A DNA stretch of 64,000 nt from Gammaproteobacteria bacterium 45_16_T64 (GTDB lineage: Bacteria > Pseudomonadota > Gammaproteobacteria > Pseudomonadales > Ketobacteraceae): assembly GCA_002162955.1 (NCBI GenBank), contig MABD01000052.1:1-64000 (forward strand). The letters run 5' to 3'. Below the pieces are notes generated by a model, which did no database searches, had not been told where the DNA came from, and saw only the letters and a list, made by a program, of their open reading frames with translations. The stretch's first letter is position 1; every line of letters starts with the position of its first letter. The translations under genes and the position numbers were made by a program. Shown piece by piece: positions 53,855 to 62,722 of this stretch.

Positions 53855-54364
53855 TTCTTTGTTATTGATGTCCATGCTTATACCCACGCTATCTTTGAGA
53901 GTAGTGATTTCCTGCTGATTCCATAAAAACTCTGCCCGTCGTTTTAAGGCGAGGGCGACTTGGTTAAAGCCATCTCGAACGTCATCGTAAAATAGTATAT
54001 ACACCAGGGGTGAGAGTAGGCCGGAGAATGCATCGCTGGTGCTGTAAGTACAGCGATTAGCGCTCACACTTTGCAATTCTTGTTTGCGCAGCGCCGACAT
54101 AATCGGGGCTAACCCAAATGTCATTCCCCAGGCTAATGTGTTAGGTGCATCAATGATTTCTACCGTTTCCGTTTGGACTCGATCGCCGCGTTTTTTCATA
54201 TGTACATGGAGATCAATGGGTTGCTTTACCTGTAACTTACCGTCAACTTTATAGGTGAATGGATTCCATGCGCCATAGTTATCAATATCCACCAATATTT
54301 CCCATACTGCTTCTTTCGGCGCATTAATCTCAATGATGTCGGAATAAACAGTATGGTTAAACAT
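53837..54364 (-). CDS. SRPBCC-domain (START/polyketide-cyclase-like) protein
   Basis: The 175-residue protein has the lipid-binding SRPBCC pattern: IIEINAPKEAVWEILVDIDNYGAWNPF split across the first strand and helix, TLAWGMTFGLAP mid-protein, and a long C-terminal helix VALALKRRAEF. Members bind hydrophobic ligands such as lipids, sterols or polyketides, and some catalyse cyclisation. It is last in the six-gene operon headed by cysC, 43 bases after the SDR gene. AAAGGAC precedes the ATG. A carrier or chaperone for the operon's lipid substrate is a reasonable guess. Confidence 0.78.
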   Translation of the reverse strand: MFNHTVYSDIIEINAPKEAVWEILVDIDNYGAWNPFTYKVDGKLQVKQPIDLHVHMKKRGDRVQTETVEIIDAPNTLAWGMTFGLAPIMSALRKQELQSVSANRCTYSTSDAFSGLLSPLVYILFYDDVRDGFNQVALALKRRAEFLWNQQEITTLKDSVGISMDINNKEKATIS

Positions 54365-54407
54365 GATATTGTCCTTTTTATTATTATTTTCGGAGCGATG
54401 TCGCGAT

Positions 54408-55442
54408 TTATACCGAATTGACGGGTGCTGATGTTTGAGTGCTGGTCTGTGTATGTGCTTTCGACATAGTCAGTGCCCACACCTGTGTCTCATCCCATAA
54501 GCGCTTAGCGATTGTCTTGTCGTTAGCTTCAGGGTTTACCTTTGCAGTCTCGCATCGTTCATAGAACTTACCACCTTCTACACTTGGTGCGGTAGCGCAG
54601 AGTATTTGCGTTTGAGCCCCTTCGTTAGGTGACATCAGAATGAGTGCTTCTATGGGGGAGAATAAGTTTCGCAGTTTTTGCAGCAAACCATTGCCTTCTA
54701 ACCCTTTGCCTGAGATGTTGGTGGCTATGGCCCCAGGGTGTAAGACGTAACCTTGAAGATTACAATCGCTAGCGTATCGTCGTTGTAGCTCAAAGGCGTG
54801 GTGTACTACCGCAAGTTTGGACTGGCCATAGGCACTCCACGAGTCGTAAGGGCGTTGTGGTGAAAAGAACTCGCGATTAATACCTCTGCTGTGTAGATGG
54901 GAAGATACGTTAACCACCCGTGCATCGCCGTATTGTTTACCTGCGACGGTTAGTGCTGGTAATAACAACTGAGTGAGCATTGAAGTGCCTAAGTAATTCG
55001 TGCGCCAATGAATCTCGAACCCGTCGGCAGTGAGGTTGGGCTGATCCCATTGTGATAATAGATCAAGGTGAATACCTGCGTTATTAATAAGTACGTCAAG
55101 TTTGTCGTTGAAGGTGTCGAGGTACCATTCAGAAAATGCACATACCGATGCGGCTTGCGTGAGGTCTAGGCTATGGCCATGAAGGTCGGCGGGTTTCCCT
55201 TCCAGAGATAGTGCCGTGGTAATGGCATCAACGGTGGCTTCGGGGTTACTGCGAGTGGTTATGGTAACGCAGGCTCCCCAGCTGGCCAAGGTTTTGGCGG
55301 TTTCAAAGCCAATGGAACCGGGGGAGGCGCCGGTGACAATAATGTGTTTGCCATCGAGAGCTACTTTGGGCGCCATCGGTGCTTTACCGAATAGTGTGCG
55401 ACCTAGGTGGCGAATCATCTTCGGGATATCTTCAATATTCAT
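54408..55442 (-). CDS. Retinol-dehydrogenase-like SDR
   Basis: The 344-residue SDR has a TGASPGSIGFETAKTLAS cofactor loop, with a two-residue insertion relative to TGxxxGIG, NNAGIHL, NVSSHLHSRG and active-site YGQSK. It resembles the RDH/WWOX-like group that acts on hydrophobic alcohols and ketones, with about 25 N-terminal residues that may contact membrane. It follows another SDR after 22 bases in the cysC-headed operon. An oxidoreduction before or after sulfation is likely, but the substrate is unknown. Confidence 0.82.
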   Translation of the reverse strand: MNIEDIPKMIRHLGRTLFGKAPMAPKVALDGKHIIVTGASPGSIGFETAKTLASWGACVTITTRSNPEATVDAITTALSLEGKPADLHGHSLDLTQAASVCAFSEWYLDTFNDKLDVLINNAGIHLDLLSQWDQPNLTADGFEIHWRTNYLGTSMLTQLLLPALTVAGKQYGDARVVNVSSHLHSRGINREFFSPQRPYDSWSAYGQSKLAVVHHAFELQRRYASDCNLQGYVLHPGAIATNISGKGLEGNGLLQKLRNLFSPIEALILMSPNEGAQTQILCATAPSVEGGKFYERCETAKVNPEANDKTIAKRLWDETQVWALTMSKAHTQTSTQTSAPVNSV

Positions 55443-55464
55443 ATCATCAGTTCACTATTTTTCA

Positions 55465-56553
55465 CTATGCGGGTGTTGCTGTTGATGTCGTTGCTGATTG
55501 GGGTTTTGTGGTTTCCGTGGGGCTAAGAAAATCGGCAATTAACCGCTGGCTGCTCTCCCACAATAACGCCCCTTGCTGAGGGTCTGTGGCATGTGCTGAG
55601 GCATTTTTCTCCCGCATCATATGCAAATATACCCCTGTACGATAACCCATTTTTTCAGAGCAGGCTAATAGCACTACAGGTTCTGCTGCTTTATCAGGAG
55701 AGTTGAAAAACAGCTTCATTATCGGAGTGAGAATGGGTTTTAAGAAGCGAGGCGATTCTCTAGCAATATTGGAGGCGATGGGGCCAGGGCAGAGGGAATG
55801 AATGGCAAAGTCGACAGGCGCATTGCTATTGCTATCGTACCCAGGATTAAGCTTGCGCGAGAGTTCCTGCGCAAAGGTGCTTAGGTGTAATTTACTGGTC
55901 CCGTAATGTTTTAAACCTTCTTTTAGTCCGTATTCTACGTATGCGCCAAATTGATCAAAGTTAATTGCATCAGAAGACTGGTGGGCTTCTGATGATACAA
56001 AAATGATGCGCGGTGTGTCTTTTTGTGTTGTATTATTGCTACACGGTTGCATAATTCCGTCATGAATAAACCGATCCATGATCAGTCGGTTTGCCAAAAA
56101 ATGAACGGCAAACATAAGTTCATAACCTTGATCTGAGCGTCGAGAATTGAGTGGCATCAAGCCTGCGTTCATCACTGCAATGTCGATGCTAATGCCGCGA
56201 TTCTGCAAAGTATCGCATAATGCGTTGACAGAATTTAGGTCTGAAAGGTCAACCTGAATCATCTCGACATTGGTATTTCCTGACAAGCGTTTAACGTCTT
56301 CACCAGCCTCGGGTATTCCGCTGCGGCAGGCCATAATGATACGGCCGCCTCGCTTGGCAAGGTCAACGGCGATGGATTTTCCGAGTCCTGTATTGGCACC
56401 GGTGATAAAGCAAGTTTTGCCTTCGATACGTTCATGATCCCCTAGCGCATCAAGCTGACCTTTGTTGCTAAACATGTCAAATATTGCAGTGGTGACCGCA
56501 GAGATTACACTATTGTGTCCAACCGCATTAGGGCCGCTATCGTTCTTTTTCAT
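55465..56553 (-). CDS. SDR-family oxidoreductase (RDH-like)
   Basis: From ATG 56553 this 362-residue SDR has ITGANTGLGKSIAVDLAKRG, NAGLMPL, FVSSEAH and the active-site YGTSK, in an RDH-like layout with an extended C-terminus. The frame is open to 56631, but that start would overlap the sulfotransferase end; 56553 leaves 25 bases and a normal N-terminus. It is the fourth gene of the cysC operon. Two RDH-like SDRs in series suggest two positions or two directions of oxidoreduction on the same scaffold. Confidence 0.82.
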   Translation of the reverse strand: MKKNDSGPNAVGHNSVISAVTTAIFDMFSNKGQLDALGDHERIEGKTCFITGANTGLGKSIAVDLAKRGGRIIMACRSGIPEAGEDVKRLSGNTNVEMIQVDLSDLNSVNALCDTLQNRGISIDIAVMNAGLMPLNSRRSDQGYELMFAVHFLANRLIMDRFIHDGIMQPCSNNTTQKDTPRIIFVSSEAHQSSDAINFDQFGAYVEYGLKEGLKHYGTSKLHLSTFAQELSRKLNPGYDSNSNAPVDFAIHSLCPGPIASNIARESPRFLKPILTPIMKLFFNSPDKAAEPVVLLACSEKMGYRTGVYLHMMREKNASAHATDPQQGALLWESSQRLIADFLSPTETTKPQSATTSTATPA

Positions 56554-56578
56554 AATTATATTCCGTGGTGATCGTAGT

Positions 56579-57838
56579 CTATTCGTGAGGGATGGCGTAA
56601 CGCTCACGATAGAACTTATATTGATTCTCAATGCCTTCTTTCGTTAATGCAAAATCGGCTATATCGTAGCGATGCTTTCCAAAGCGATTTTTCACATTCT
56701 TCTTTTTGGTTTTCTTGACGGCATGTAATGCAGACTGGTCAAAATCGATACCGGCAAATTGATAGATACGCTCAACTTCCTTATCGGGGTTTTCCAGCAA
56801 GTCGTAATAGGATACGTCGATAAAGCGTTCTTCGCCGCGTGCTTGTCGAACCGCAATGGAGCTTTCCATTAGGCGATTAACTTTGCGCACCCAATGACGG
56901 GCCACTTCTTTTGCATCAACCTCGTCGCTAAATACGCCACGGCCATGGGATACCATGCTACAAAATGATCCCGTGGTTTTTTGCGGATCGCGATGGGTTT
57001 GTACAATATAAGCCTCGGGAAATACGTCCATCAAGGTGTCTAGATATTCCATATGATGTGGCGTTTTTAGCACCCAATTTGGTGCGGGCTGTTGCCAAAG
57101 AAGAATTTTCATTAGCTTACGCAAATACTGATAGGCTTTGGTATGGTCTTGTGTTTCTAACCAAGAGGCATAGGTGGGTACATGAAGTGTGGCCTCGGGT
57201 GCCTGACTCATAAAGCATAAATCCAGCAGCAATACATCTTCTTCTGGTGCATCATGTTCAACGGGGTGAATGGCAAAAAATTCTGGTGCTAAATAAGCGA
57301 GGCCTTTTTCTGCCTGCTTTGCTTGGGCAATGCGCTTTTTAGGATTGCCTGCAGTCTCATTTGGCAGTGGCAGGGGGTTGAGTGCCTCCCATGACATTAG
57401 CGCACGCATTCTTTCATCAGAAGCTAATAAGCGATGTAAAGTGGTTGTGCCAGTGCGTTGAAGCCCAGCGATAACGATAATTTTACCCAGGTCTATATCG
57501 TCGATGTCAGGATTGCTCTTGCATAATTGCTCGACACGTAGGCGAATAGCCAATGCGCTTTCCAAGCGTTGTTTTTGAACAAAATGTCCAAACGGCGTCA
57601 AGTTGGCTTCGTCATTGATTGAATTAACTAATACCGTCAGTGGTTCGATAAACCATTCGTCACCAAAGTCGTGTAATCCCGTTTTCTTTTTGGCGCTAGC
57701 AATAAGCGCGTCTACGCTAAGGTCGCCTGCCAATCCTACTCTTTTTGCGATTCTACCAGCACGATTAAACAGTGCGATGGGCAGAGGACGATAGGGATTG
57801 CTGTAGTTATTGCCGGTTTCTATTTTATGTTTGGCCAT
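56579..57838 (-). CDS. PAPS-dependent sulfotransferase
   Basis: The 419-residue cytosolic protein belongs to the bacterial Sulfotransfer_3-like family: the 5'-phosphosulfate loop GLQRTGTTTLHRLL (126-137), the catalytic-His block LKTPHHMEYLDTL, and the 3'-phosphate-binding block THRDPQKTTGSFCSM. It transfers sulfuryl from PAPS to a hydroxyl. It is third in an operon whose first gene encodes APS kinase, the maker of PAPS, with a DUF1214 gene between. Acceptor identity is unknown; the surrounding SDRs and steroid genes suggest a lipid or sterol hydroxyl. Confidence 0.86.
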   Translation of the reverse strand: MAKHKIETGNNYSNPYRPLPIALFNRAGRIAKRVGLAGDLSVDALIASAKKKTGLHDFGDEWFIEPLTVLVNSINDEANLTPFGHFVQKQRLESALAIRLRVEQLCKSNPDIDDIDLGKIIVIAGLQRTGTTTLHRLLASDERMRALMSWEALNPLPLPNETAGNPKKRIAQAKQAEKGLAYLAPEFFAIHPVEHDAPEEDVLLLDLCFMSQAPEATLHVPTYASWLETQDHTKAYQYLRKLMKILLWQQPAPNWVLKTPHHMEYLDTLMDVFPEAYIVQTHRDPQKTTGSFCSMVSHGRGVFSDEVDAKEVARHWVRKVNRLMESSIAVRQARGEERFIDVSYYDLLENPDKEVERIYQFAGIDFDQSALHAVKKTKKKNVKNRFGKHRYDIADFALTKEGIENQYKFYRERYAIPHE

Positions 57839-57858
57839 AGGGAAATGCCTATTCTAGA

Positions 57859-59112
57859 TTAGGATTCAACAACGTCGACAGACGGACTATAGGTTGACGT
57901 TGTATTTTGTTTGGTAGAGCGCAGGCTTGATAGTTTTACTACCTGTGTACTGGGCTGTGGCTTGCCATTGGCACGAATCCAGCGAAAACACATGGTGCCG
58001 CTTTCATGGCCACAGGTGTGTATCCAATTCGGGTGACCCGGGTCAGAATGCGCAATAATAATTTTTATCGATTGATCCTCTTCATAAGAGGCGAGGTGTT
58101 TATTGGTGTGAATCGTGAAGTGTTCATAATCTAACGATTCCATCCAATAATTATTTAATTGGAAATTCCAGTGTTCGCATTCTGGTGGCATTGCCTCAAT
58201 CACCAATGCTTCATCGGGGCCTAAAGCCCAATGACTGTGGTAATAGGTGATATTTGGATCGCCGCCAGCATTGTTCGATGTTTCCTGATCAAACATCGGA
58301 AGTTGGTTGCTATGGTCTGAAAAATCACGCGCCCATTTAGCAAACAGCAAAGACGCCCCTGCAACCAATGTGCTGGTGGACTTCAAACCGTCGTCAACGA
58401 TTTTGGGTGTTAATTCGGACGGCTCGCTATGTACGACGATGTTACCGTTGGGTTTTCGTGTTATGCGCTCGATTAAGAGGTCAGCAGGAAGCTCTGTCGA
58501 GCGATCGAGAAACGTTTGGCGTACAATAAGCGAACCGGAATCCGGAGTCATCGGCAACCAATTCTTGGGTTGCTTGTGACAGCTCAGTGTGAGTTCGAAG
58601 GTATCGTCATCATTAAGCACAATATCCGATGCTTCGATAAAGCCAGAGGGGGGCATACCGCCGCCTTGCCCGTAGTGGCCTATTTGAGTGCCAAAGCTAA
58701 GATACTTAACACTATTGCGCTTACCGCTAATTCGGTATTCATATTCACCGCTGATAGCCGCCGTTTGATAAAAATTATCAGGATTGTCCGCGCCCATTTT
58801 TACTGTTTCATGAACCACTCGATGTAATACCGGTGCTTTTGGGTCAGCATGTTCGACAAAGGCCATTAAGCCTGCACGGGTCAGGCGAGTTAGGTAGCGA
58901 TAACCTTCGGCTTGGTTGAAGGGATCTTGCGGGGTGCCGGGGAATGTCATTGAGGCACCCGCCGCTTTTAGGGTGTCGCAAAAATCTTCCCAGGCTTTAC
59001 CGCTGACAATGCGTTCATCAGCGATATCCTGCTCGGTTTTACCACGTATTTTACGCAATAGCAGAGTGCTTTTTCGAAACAGATTTAGCGTACCAATCAA
59101 TACCGCTCTCAT
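57859..59112 (-). CDS. DUF1214-domain protein
   Basis: The 417-residue protein ends in the DUF1214-type segment: [20 protein letters not shown], then FTIHTNKH and [28 protein letters not shown]. The N-terminal part ([20 protein letters not shown]) also matches such proteins. DUF1214/DUF1254 proteins often sit with lipid enzymes but have no known reaction. It has no signal peptide, though many relatives are secreted. It overlaps cysC by four bases (ATGA), so translation is coupled, and it lies 20 bases before the sulfotransferase. A structural or substrate-binding role in sulfation is possible. Confidence 0.78.
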   Translation of the reverse strand: MRAVLIGTLNLFRKSTLLLRKIRGKTEQDIADERIVSGKAWEDFCDTLKAAGASMTFPGTPQDPFNQAEGYRYLTRLTRAGLMAFVEHADPKAPVLHRVVHETVKMGADNPDNFYQTAAISGEYEYRISGKRNSVKYLSFGTQIGHYGQGGGMPPSGFIEASDIVLNDDDTFELTLSCHKQPKNWLPMTPDSGSLIVRQTFLDRSTELPADLLIERITRKPNGNIVVHSEPSELTPKIVDDGLKSTSTLVAGASLLFAKWARDFSDHSNQLPMFDQETSNNAGGDPNITYYHSHWALGPDEALVIEAMPPECEHWNFQLNNYWMESLDYEHFTIHTNKHLASYEEDQSIKIIIAHSDPGHPNWIHTCGHESGTMCFRWIRANGKPQPSTQVVKLSSLRSTKQNTTSTYSPSVDVVES

Positions 59113-59780
59113 GCGTTGGACCCTTCAGGCAATGTACTGATTTGCGCGGAAAGGTCGCTAATGGTTGGGCAGCTTAGTAGTCCTTTTTCAATCAACAGAT
59201 TGAGGATAAGGTCGACTTCTGTCGCCAAACTCTGTTGGTCTGAATGCAGGTGGAGTTCAGGTTTTGCGGGAGCTTCGTAAGGTGCATCAATACCGGTAAA
59301 TTGTTTGATTTCTCCCGCGCGGGCTTTTTTGTACAACCCTTTGGGATCACGGGCTTCCGCAGCGGATAGTGGGCAATCAACAAAGATCTCAATAAACTCC
59401 ATATCGCTGTCGTGGTGCAGTGTTCTTACGGTGTCCCTGTCTTCAGCATAAGGGCTGATAAAACTTGAGAGCACAATTACCCCGGCATCCACCATAAGCT
59501 TACTGATCTCGCCAACACGGCGGATATTTTCCGTTCGATCTTCTGCGGAAAAACCAAGGTTGTTGTTGATGCCTAAGCGAATGTTATCCCCATCCAATCG
59601 ATAGCTGAGCTTACCGCGCTTTGCAAGCGCATGCTCCAAAGCTACGGCAACGGTGCTCTTGCCGCTGCCAGAGAGCCCGGTAAACCAGAGTGTTGCGCCA
59701 CATTGACCTAAGATGGCAGCCCGGTCTTGTTGTGATACCACGCCAGTGTGCCAATGAACATTCGTCGCTTTTTGCCCCAT
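59109..59780 (-). CDS. cysC: Adenylylsulfate (APS) kinase
   Basis: The 223-residue kinase has the P-loop GLSGSGKST (35-43), the APS-binding [29 protein letters not shown] and the lid region [20 protein letters not shown]. It phosphorylates APS to PAPS. There is no cysDN or cysH partner beside it, so it is probably dedicated to making PAPS for the sulfotransferase in the same operon, not for cysteine synthesis. Two candidate TetR operators lie in the divergent region before it. It heads the operon. Confidence 0.93.
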   Translation of the reverse strand: MGQKATNVHWHTGVVSQQDRAAILGQCGATLWFTGLSGSGKSTVAVALEHALAKRGKLSYRLDGDNIRLGINNNLGFSAEDRTENIRRVGEISKLMVDAGVIVLSSFISPYAEDRDTVRTLHHDSDMEFIEIFVDCPLSAAEARDPKGLYKKARAGEIKQFTGIDAPYEAPAKPELHLHSDQQSLATEVDLILNLLIEKGLLSCPTISDLSAQISTLPEGSNA

Positions 59781-59820
59781 GATGCTGCTACCTCTACGGT
59801 GACGTTAGTGAATCTGTTTG

Positions 59821-59839
59821 CCTATCAATCATTAGGTTT
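59821..59839 (-). promoter_or_regulatory. Candidate TetR operator, distal copy
   Basis: On the minus strand AAACCTAATGATTGATAGG aligns with the copy at 59903-59921, keeping AAACCTA and GATAG at the same spacing. It lies 41 bases before cysC. Confidence 0.55.
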
Positions 59840-59902
59840 GTTTGGTCAATCTACTCCTGGGAATCCGCTATTTCAAGAGGAAATGTCAAAATATTTGCAT
59901 AT

Positions 59903-59921
59903 AAACCTATCATGAGATAGT
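59903..59921 (+). promoter_or_regulatory. Candidate TetR operator, proximal copy
   Basis: AAACCTATCATGAGATAGT is an imperfect dyad with arms AACCTATC and GATAGTTT. It lies between the cysC operon and tetR, the usual place for a TetR autoregulatory site. Confidence 0.58.
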
Positions 59922-60042
59922 TTTTGTCCATGGGAAGGAGAGCAATGGCGTGCTGTATTGGCATGGCTAGGGGCCAAAAACGGTGTACAATCATTACCTT
60001 AGGTTCTCATATCATGTAATAGCGGATGTAGTTGAAGGGTGT

Positions 60043-60687
60043 ATGGCAAACGACGATCAAGTGATAGGTAAAAAAGCGCCTAAAGCGCGTACCAAAGCAG
60101 ATTCAACCAATCAGAAGATTATTGAAGCAGCGGAGAAACTGTTTGCGGAGAATAGTTATGAAGGAACAACGCTGAGGGAGATCGCAAAGGCCGTCGGTAT
60201 TCGAGAGCCCAGTATCTATTCGCACTTTGCCAACAAAGAAGCGATTTACGGCGCAGTGATAGATCGGGCCTTGTTGCCGTTTTTAACAGAGATCAATGAC
60301 TGGAATAGCCATGAGTTATCGTTAAAAGAGCTGCTAGAAATTCCCCGCAAGATGCTTGAACTACATGCCAAGCGCCCATACTCTGCGCAAATTTTACATC
60401 GTGAATACAGCCTGCCGGTGGAGCGTATTAACGCCAAGGTCATGCAATGGCTGGGGCAGATTGCCGAGCAGTCACACCGATTTATTGGCACCGTATACGA
60501 CGGCTCTCAGCCCATGGATAAGAAAAAGGCTGTGGTAAACATAATTACCACCACCAATGTTACGTTGGGAGTATTCTCCAGTTTGGGTATGCAAATGGCA
60601 TTGATGGGGGATGACTATGATCAAAGTGAGTTATTTGAAGAGCATGTCAAAATAGTCACGCGTATTTTTAAGAGTTTATTACTGTAA
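60043..60687 (+). CDS. TetR-family repressor
   Basis: From ATG 60043 this 214-residue regulator has an N-terminal helix-turn-helix (IIEAAEKLFAENSYEGTTLR, EIAKAVGIREPSIYSHFANK) and a C-terminal ligand domain. GAAGG before 60043 supports it over the upstream frame start at 59983. It is divergent from the cysC operon and its stop overlaps the acyl-CoA synthetase start. It probably represses both units until an acyl-CoA or lipid ligand accumulates. It could also be the regulator of the TGCAATA dyads, but those have a different sequence. Confidence 0.88.
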   Translation: MANDDQVIGKKAPKARTKADSTNQKIIEAAEKLFAENSYEGTTLREIAKAVGIREPSIYSHFANKEAIYGAVIDRALLPFLTEINDWNSHELSLKELLEIPRKMLELHAKRPYSAQILHREYSLPVERINAKVMQWLGQIAEQSHRFIGTVYDGSQPMDKKKAVVNIITTTNVTLGVFSSLGMQMALMGDDYDQSELFEEHVKIVTRIFKSLLL

Positions 60688-62276
60688 TGTCGACAGAATC
60701 AAACGCCTTAACACTTGAGCACGTATTACTTAATAATGCGGTACAGGCGTCGCCGAAAGAGATCGCATTATCGGATGGATACAGATCAGTAAACTGGCAG
60801 GACCTACGTGATCGCAGTGTTGCGTTAGCAGAGATCATGCAGAGCGAATTATCACTTATCGCCGACCAACATATTGCGCTATTAGTAGGGAACCGGGTTG
60901 AATTTATTGAGTTAATGCTGGCGGGCATGATAGCGGGTGTATGGATTACGCCAGTGAATACTCACCTGCAAGCTGATGAAGTGTCCTACATCGTAAAAGA
61001 CTCTGAAGCCAAAGTCGTATTTTTTGATACTGCCCATGAGCACTTATTGGCGGACCATGGGCAACGCGCTGATTTGACTAGCAACTCCCATCGTTACATT
61101 AATATTGAATCGCTTGCAGAGAAAATTACTCAGCGACTCGCTAACGCAAAGGTCACCGATCTATATGCTTGCTTTCCTCTATCGGGCCCTGCGGGTGGGA
61201 CCATGTTATATACCAGCGGGACTACCGGTAAACCCAAAGGTGTAAAGCGCAATAAACCGAATTCGTTAGGTGAAGCACTGGATCGGATGCAATCCGGCGG
61301 AGCATTGTTTGGATTGGTTGGCACTGGCCCTCATATTGTCACCGGTCCGCTTTATCATGCTGCCCCGATGTTGTTTGCACTTTATGATTTATTAAATGGT
61401 GCGCCGATGGTGATTATGCCCAAGTGGGATAATCTCGCCTTTATTCAATTGGTGGCACAGCACAAAGCGACAACGACCCACCTTGTGCCGACGATGTGCG
61501 TACGATTACTCAACGCATTGGCAGAAGACCCGGAACAATATGCAGCTCATGATATTTCATCGTTGACATTGGCGCTACATGGGGCTGCCCCCATTGCAAA
61601 AACGACCAAACAAAAAATGTTGGATTGGTGGGGGCCTATTTTGGTGGAGTATTGGGGGGGGACTGAAGCAGGTGTCACTACGATAGTGACCAGTGAGCAA
61701 TGGTTATCGCACTCAGGTACGGTCGGTAAAGCGCTGTCACATTTTGATGTGTTTGTGGGGGATAAACAGGGCAATGAAATTTTGTCAGAGTCAGACAAGA
61801 CTGAAGGGCTTCTATTTTGTCGCCACCATCAGCTATCGCAAGTGTTTGAATACCACCATGACCACAGTAAAACCCTAAAGGCACATCCACAACCCTATGT
61901 GTTTTGTATTGGGGATATTGGTTATGTGGATGATGAAGGATTTGTGTATTTATCAGACCGTGAATCCAATATGATTATTTCCGGTGGCGTTAATATTTAT
62001 CCGGCGGAAACTGAGCAGATATTATTGGAACATGAGGCCGTTGCTGATGTGGCAGTATTTGGTGTGCCAAGTGAAGAGTGGGGGGAGGTGGTAAAAGCTG
62101 CGGTGCAACTTAAACCAGGTTATGATGATACCTCTGAACTGGAGCAACAGATGATAGCCTGGGTGAGGGAAAAAATTGCCATCTATAAAGCACCGAGAAG
62201 TATTGTGTTTGAAGCGAGTTTGCCGCGTACTCCTACGGGTAAACTGTTGGTGCGCAAGCTTAAAGAAAAGTACTGA
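60687..62276 (+). CDS. AMP-forming acyl-CoA synthetase
   Basis: The 529-residue ligase has MLYTSGTTGKPKGV, EYWGGTEAGV, SDRESNMIISGGVNIYPAETE and the catalytic-Lys end TPTGKLLVRKLKEK. It is closer to the FadD-like/steroid-acid CoA ligase branch than to the enzyme at 3418. The HRNDP-like adenine site reads YHAAPMLFA, which is common in ligases for cyclic acids. Coupled to TetR, it is a candidate for activating a steroid side-chain or ring-cleavage acid. Substrate assignment is inference. Confidence 0.88.
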   Translation: MSTESNALTLEHVLLNNAVQASPKEIALSDGYRSVNWQDLRDRSVALAEIMQSELSLIADQHIALLVGNRVEFIELMLAGMIAGVWITPVNTHLQADEVSYIVKDSEAKVVFFDTAHEHLLADHGQRADLTSNSHRYINIESLAEKITQRLANAKVTDLYACFPLSGPAGGTMLYTSGTTGKPKGVKRNKPNSLGEALDRMQSGGALFGLVGTGPHIVTGPLYHAAPMLFALYDLLNGAPMVIMPKWDNLAFIQLVAQHKATTTHLVPTMCVRLLNALAEDPEQYAAHDISSLTLALHGAAPIAKTTKQKMLDWWGPILVEYWGGTEAGVTTIVTSEQWLSHSGTVGKALSHFDVFVGDKQGNEILSESDKTEGLLFCRHHQLSQVFEYHHDHSKTLKAHPQPYVFCIGDIGYVDDEGFVYLSDRESNMIISGGVNIYPAETEQILLEHEAVADVAVFGVPSEEWGEVVKAAVQLKPGYDDTSELEQQMIAWVREKIAIYKAPRSIVFEASLPRTPTGKLLVRKLKEKY

Positions 62277-62324
62277 TACGTTAGCTCGTATTTTCCCTTA
62301 AGCTTGATGGGTAACGTCTACTTC

Positions 62325-62615
62325 TTAGATCACCTGTTTACTGAAATATTCAATGGTGGGTGGGCCTGCTAAAAAAGAACCGAGTTTCGCCATAATGCCG
62401 TTGTCAGTGATGGATTGTAAATAATTGCCATGCTGTTGTTGGCTTAGCCATTCCTCTTCCAATAAAAGGCTGTGGGTGTCTTCATTAAAATAGACAGTAA
62501 CCCCCATGCAGCCATCAAAGCTACGCACGTTGGGAAGGTTCTCGACTAGGAAAGGCTGAAGCGTAGAAAACTGATTGGGTGCCACTTGGCAGACTAACGT
62601 AACACGTAAGCTCAT
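62325..62615 (-). CDS. ABM-domain protein
   Basis: The 96-residue protein has the ABM ferredoxin-like pattern VTLVCQVAPNQFSTL, FDGCMGVTVYF and LLLEEEWLSQQQHGNYLQ. Relatives are quinol monooxygenases or small-molecule sensors. It lies directly downstream of the AraC gene on the same strand with its own promoter region, which holds YGGYCA hexamers, so it is a likely target of that regulator. The reaction is unknown. Confidence 0.75.
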   Translation of the reverse strand: MSLRVTLVCQVAPNQFSTLQPFLVENLPNVRSFDGCMGVTVYFNEDTHSLLLEEEWLSQQQHGNYLQSITDNGIMAKLGSFLAGPPTIEYFSKQVI

Positions 62616-62682
62616 GATGAACTCCTTGATAAATGAAAGAGTCCCTAGAGTATCCTAATCAAAAACGGCCACTATCGTAGAC

Positions 62683-62717
62683 CGGTCAAGCATGCACTTT
62701 TTCGGTCAAATTGGTCA
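62683..62717. promoter_or_regulatory. Phased YGGTCA hexamers upstream of ABM gene
   Basis: CGGTCA occurs at 62683 and again exactly 20 bases on at 62703, with TGGTCA at 62712. Similar hexamers lie in the alkB-like/araC region at 9161-9186. This is a candidate AraC operator for the small gene at 62325. Confidence 0.5.
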
Positions 62718-62722
62718 GTTAT

